Assembly (NCBI RefSeq): GCF_024498175.1
Contig: NZ_CP101823.1
Span: forward strand, 2,108,001-2,172,000
Source: Haloplanus salinarum
GTDB lineage: Archaea; Halobacteriota; Halobacteria; Halobacteriales; Haloferacaceae
Length of the DNA stretch: 64,000 bases
Direction: 5' to 3'
The position numbers were made by a program, and so were the translations under genes. This document shows positions 62,989 to 64,000 of this stretch, piece after piece. The notes under the pieces are model-generated. The model did no database searches. It saw nothing but the letters and a program-made list of their open reading frames with translations, and had not been told where the DNA came from. Within the stretch, counting starts at the first letter, position 1. Every line of letters begins with the position of its first letter.

Positions 62989-63536
62989 CACAGCGACGCT
63001 CCCGCCCACGCTTTGAGCTACTCGCTGCCGGGATTCTCGTCACTGCCATGGCGGTCCTCGTCGCCCAGTTCATGAGCGCCACGCCAGCTATCGTCGTGGT
63101 CGCCGACGAGAGTACGCGAGTTGGGACCTTTGGCTGGCAGTTCACGTTTCACGATGTGGTCGTCATTGCCGTGTCAGCATGTTCCGCCGGAGCGAGCGCG
63201 ACGGTCCTCCTCGATAGAGCAGATTCAATGTCGGCAATCGCAGTGGATATTGAGCGTCTGGACTCGGATGCACAGCAGCCCACCGGCGAGTCCAGCAACG
63301 AGCTACTGCAGGCCCGCCGGCAGGAGTGGGCCACCATCTCAGAACGGCTTACGAGCAACGAGGAACTGGTCTATCAGACGGTACTCGAAGCTGACGGCGT
63401 CCTTCCACAGAGCGAGATCGTCGACCAGACAGATCTCTCGAAAGCGACTGTCAGCCGCACGCTCGACAGTCTGGAGGCCAAAGATCTCGTCGAACGCAAG
63501 CGCCGCGGAATGGGCAATACCGTGTTGCTCACGTAA
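62985..63536 (+). CDS. membrane-bound winged-helix regulator
   Basis: The 183-residue protein has two membrane helices (about 10-36 and 51-75) and a C-terminal winged helix (ITSNE-like start at NEELVYQTVLEADGVLPQSEIVDQ, then LSKATVSRTLDSLEAKDLVERK), the MarR/IclR-like pattern common in haloarchaea (DUF7343 type). It likely senses at the membrane and controls this operon, possibly through the GAAAC repeats. Confidence 0.8.
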   Translation: MTQRRSRPRFELLAAGILVTAMAVLVAQFMSATPAIVVVADESTRVGTFGWQFTFHDVVVIAVSACSAGASATVLLDRADSMSAIAVDIERLDSDAQQPTGESSNELLQARRQEWATISERLTSNEELVYQTVLEADGVLPQSEIVDQTDLSKATVSRTLDSLEAKDLVERKRRGMGNTVLLT

Positions 63537-63561
63537 CGTGTGTCGAGTGTAACACGTCATC

Positions 63562-63568
63562 TTATATC
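63562..63568 (+). promoter_or_regulatory. TATA-like box of the 63587 gene
   Basis: TTATATC lies 19-25 bases before the GTG at 63587. Confidence 0.45.
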
Positions 63569-63586
63569 GGCCTCTCGAAGGGCTAC

Positions 63587-63991
63587 GTGCTACAACGAGC
63601 GGTCACGGCGCCCACTGTGTTTTTTCTGTGGTTGGCGTTCGCTGTCGCAACGAGCTCACAAGGAGAGTCAACTCGGAGTGCAGTCGCAGTCGGCGCCGGC
63701 GACGACCGATGCAACACAATCGAGTCCACATTGGCAGTGAACGAGACTGCAACGCGCGTTACAGCTTCCGGAATCGATTTTTCGGGGTGCAGGCTACTGT
63801 TGAGTGCCCCTGCTGTCCTCCCCGAGACTGGCAGGGGCTGCCATCCCCCTCCGCGTCAACACGTTGCATGGTGCCGCCCATCCAAGGGCGGCAATTCGTC
63901 CCTACCGTGTTACAACGTAGGTGCACACCACCCCGCCCTGGCGGTGACACGCAGCCTGATGACGGCGCTACTGCCGTCGCCATCTCAGTAG
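63587..63991 (+). CDS. hypothetical exported protein, possibly frameshifted
   Basis: A GTG opens a 134-codon frame with an export-type start (APTVFFLWLAFAVATSSQ), then RSAVAVGAGDDRCNTIES and NETATRVTASGIDFSGC. After about residue 70 the composition changes to Pro/His/Cys-rich and lacks the acidic bias of haloarchaeal proteins, so the second half may be out of frame or non-coding. Confidence 0.4.
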   Translation: MLQRAVTAPTVFFLWLAFAVATSSQGESTRSAVAVGAGDDRCNTIESTLAVNETATRVTASGIDFSGCRLLLSAPAVLPETGRGCHPPPRQHVAWCRPSKGGNSSLPCYNVGAHHPALAVTRSLMTALLPSPSQ

Positions 63992-64000
63992 CGAACCTGC

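Overview
The window is haloarchaeal (class Halobacteria). The evidence is very high GC with acidic proteins, the rpa1-rpap1-rpe single-strand-binding operon, SBDS, a Cdc48 ATPase, HTH-10 (Bat-type) regulators, a HalOD1 protein, Tat-dependent lipoproteins, and many start codons about 25-30 bases downstream of a TATA-like box (leaderless transcripts). I cannot name the genus. There is no rRNA gene, intact tRNA gene or CRISPR array.

Layout. (1) 1-25.5 kb is ordinary GC-rich chromosome. It holds an HTH regulator / subtilase pair, an MFS carrier, nnr-moaC, an HflX GTPase, a FUN14 protein, SBDS, thioredoxin, a riboflavin-pathway reductase, the rpa1 operon, an Lhr helicase, Cdc48, a GIDE-domain protein, a putative sugar-acid module (FAH hydrolase, LarA-like protein, enolase-superfamily dehydratase, SDR) and TrkH. 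(2) 25.5-47.5 kb is a mosaic accessory region with lower GC. It begins with a frameshifted CxxC gene and a trkA/trkH deletion remnant. An IS4-type element follows, then a 12-kb sensory island: a giant multi-PAS regulator, a soluble chemotaxis transducer, CheW, two histidine kinases (one with a receiver and a LOV photosensor domain) and HalOD1. After a second, decayed IS end come a toxin-antitoxin pair, a wHTH gene, a coupled set with a HAD-HEAT fusion, a nuclease-like fragment, a tRNA 3'-end fragment (likely att site) and a decayed IS66 element inserted in an HTH-10 gene. (3) 47.5-56.6 kb returns to GC-rich chromosome: a five-gene Liv-type ABC importer with UspA, an SLC13 carrier, a small regulator, a membrane protein and a 5'-truncated S9 peptidase. 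(4) 56.6-64 kb is accessory again: a dual-specificity phosphatase, an integrase stub cut by an IS5-type element, a 535-bp mobile unit carrying a DUF6176-like gene, and secreted or membrane proteins of unknown role with a membrane-bound wHTH regulator.

Genes that appear to work together: rpa1/rpap1/rpe (overlapping starts and stops); FAH, dehydratase and SDR, which resemble the sugar-acid route ending in diketo-hydrolysis, with a LarA-like protein between them; 28.6-40.3 kb as a light/redox/chemotaxis signalling cassette; and 62.2-63.5 kb, three overlapping genes behind a phased-repeat operator. The most notable observations are two leaderless micro-ORFs coupled to the sugar-acid genes, a repeated 12-base motif bracketing the sensory island and its neighbour, the LOV kinase, a cargo gene on a minimal transposon with intact target duplication, and helically phased GAAAC repeats upstream of the last operon.
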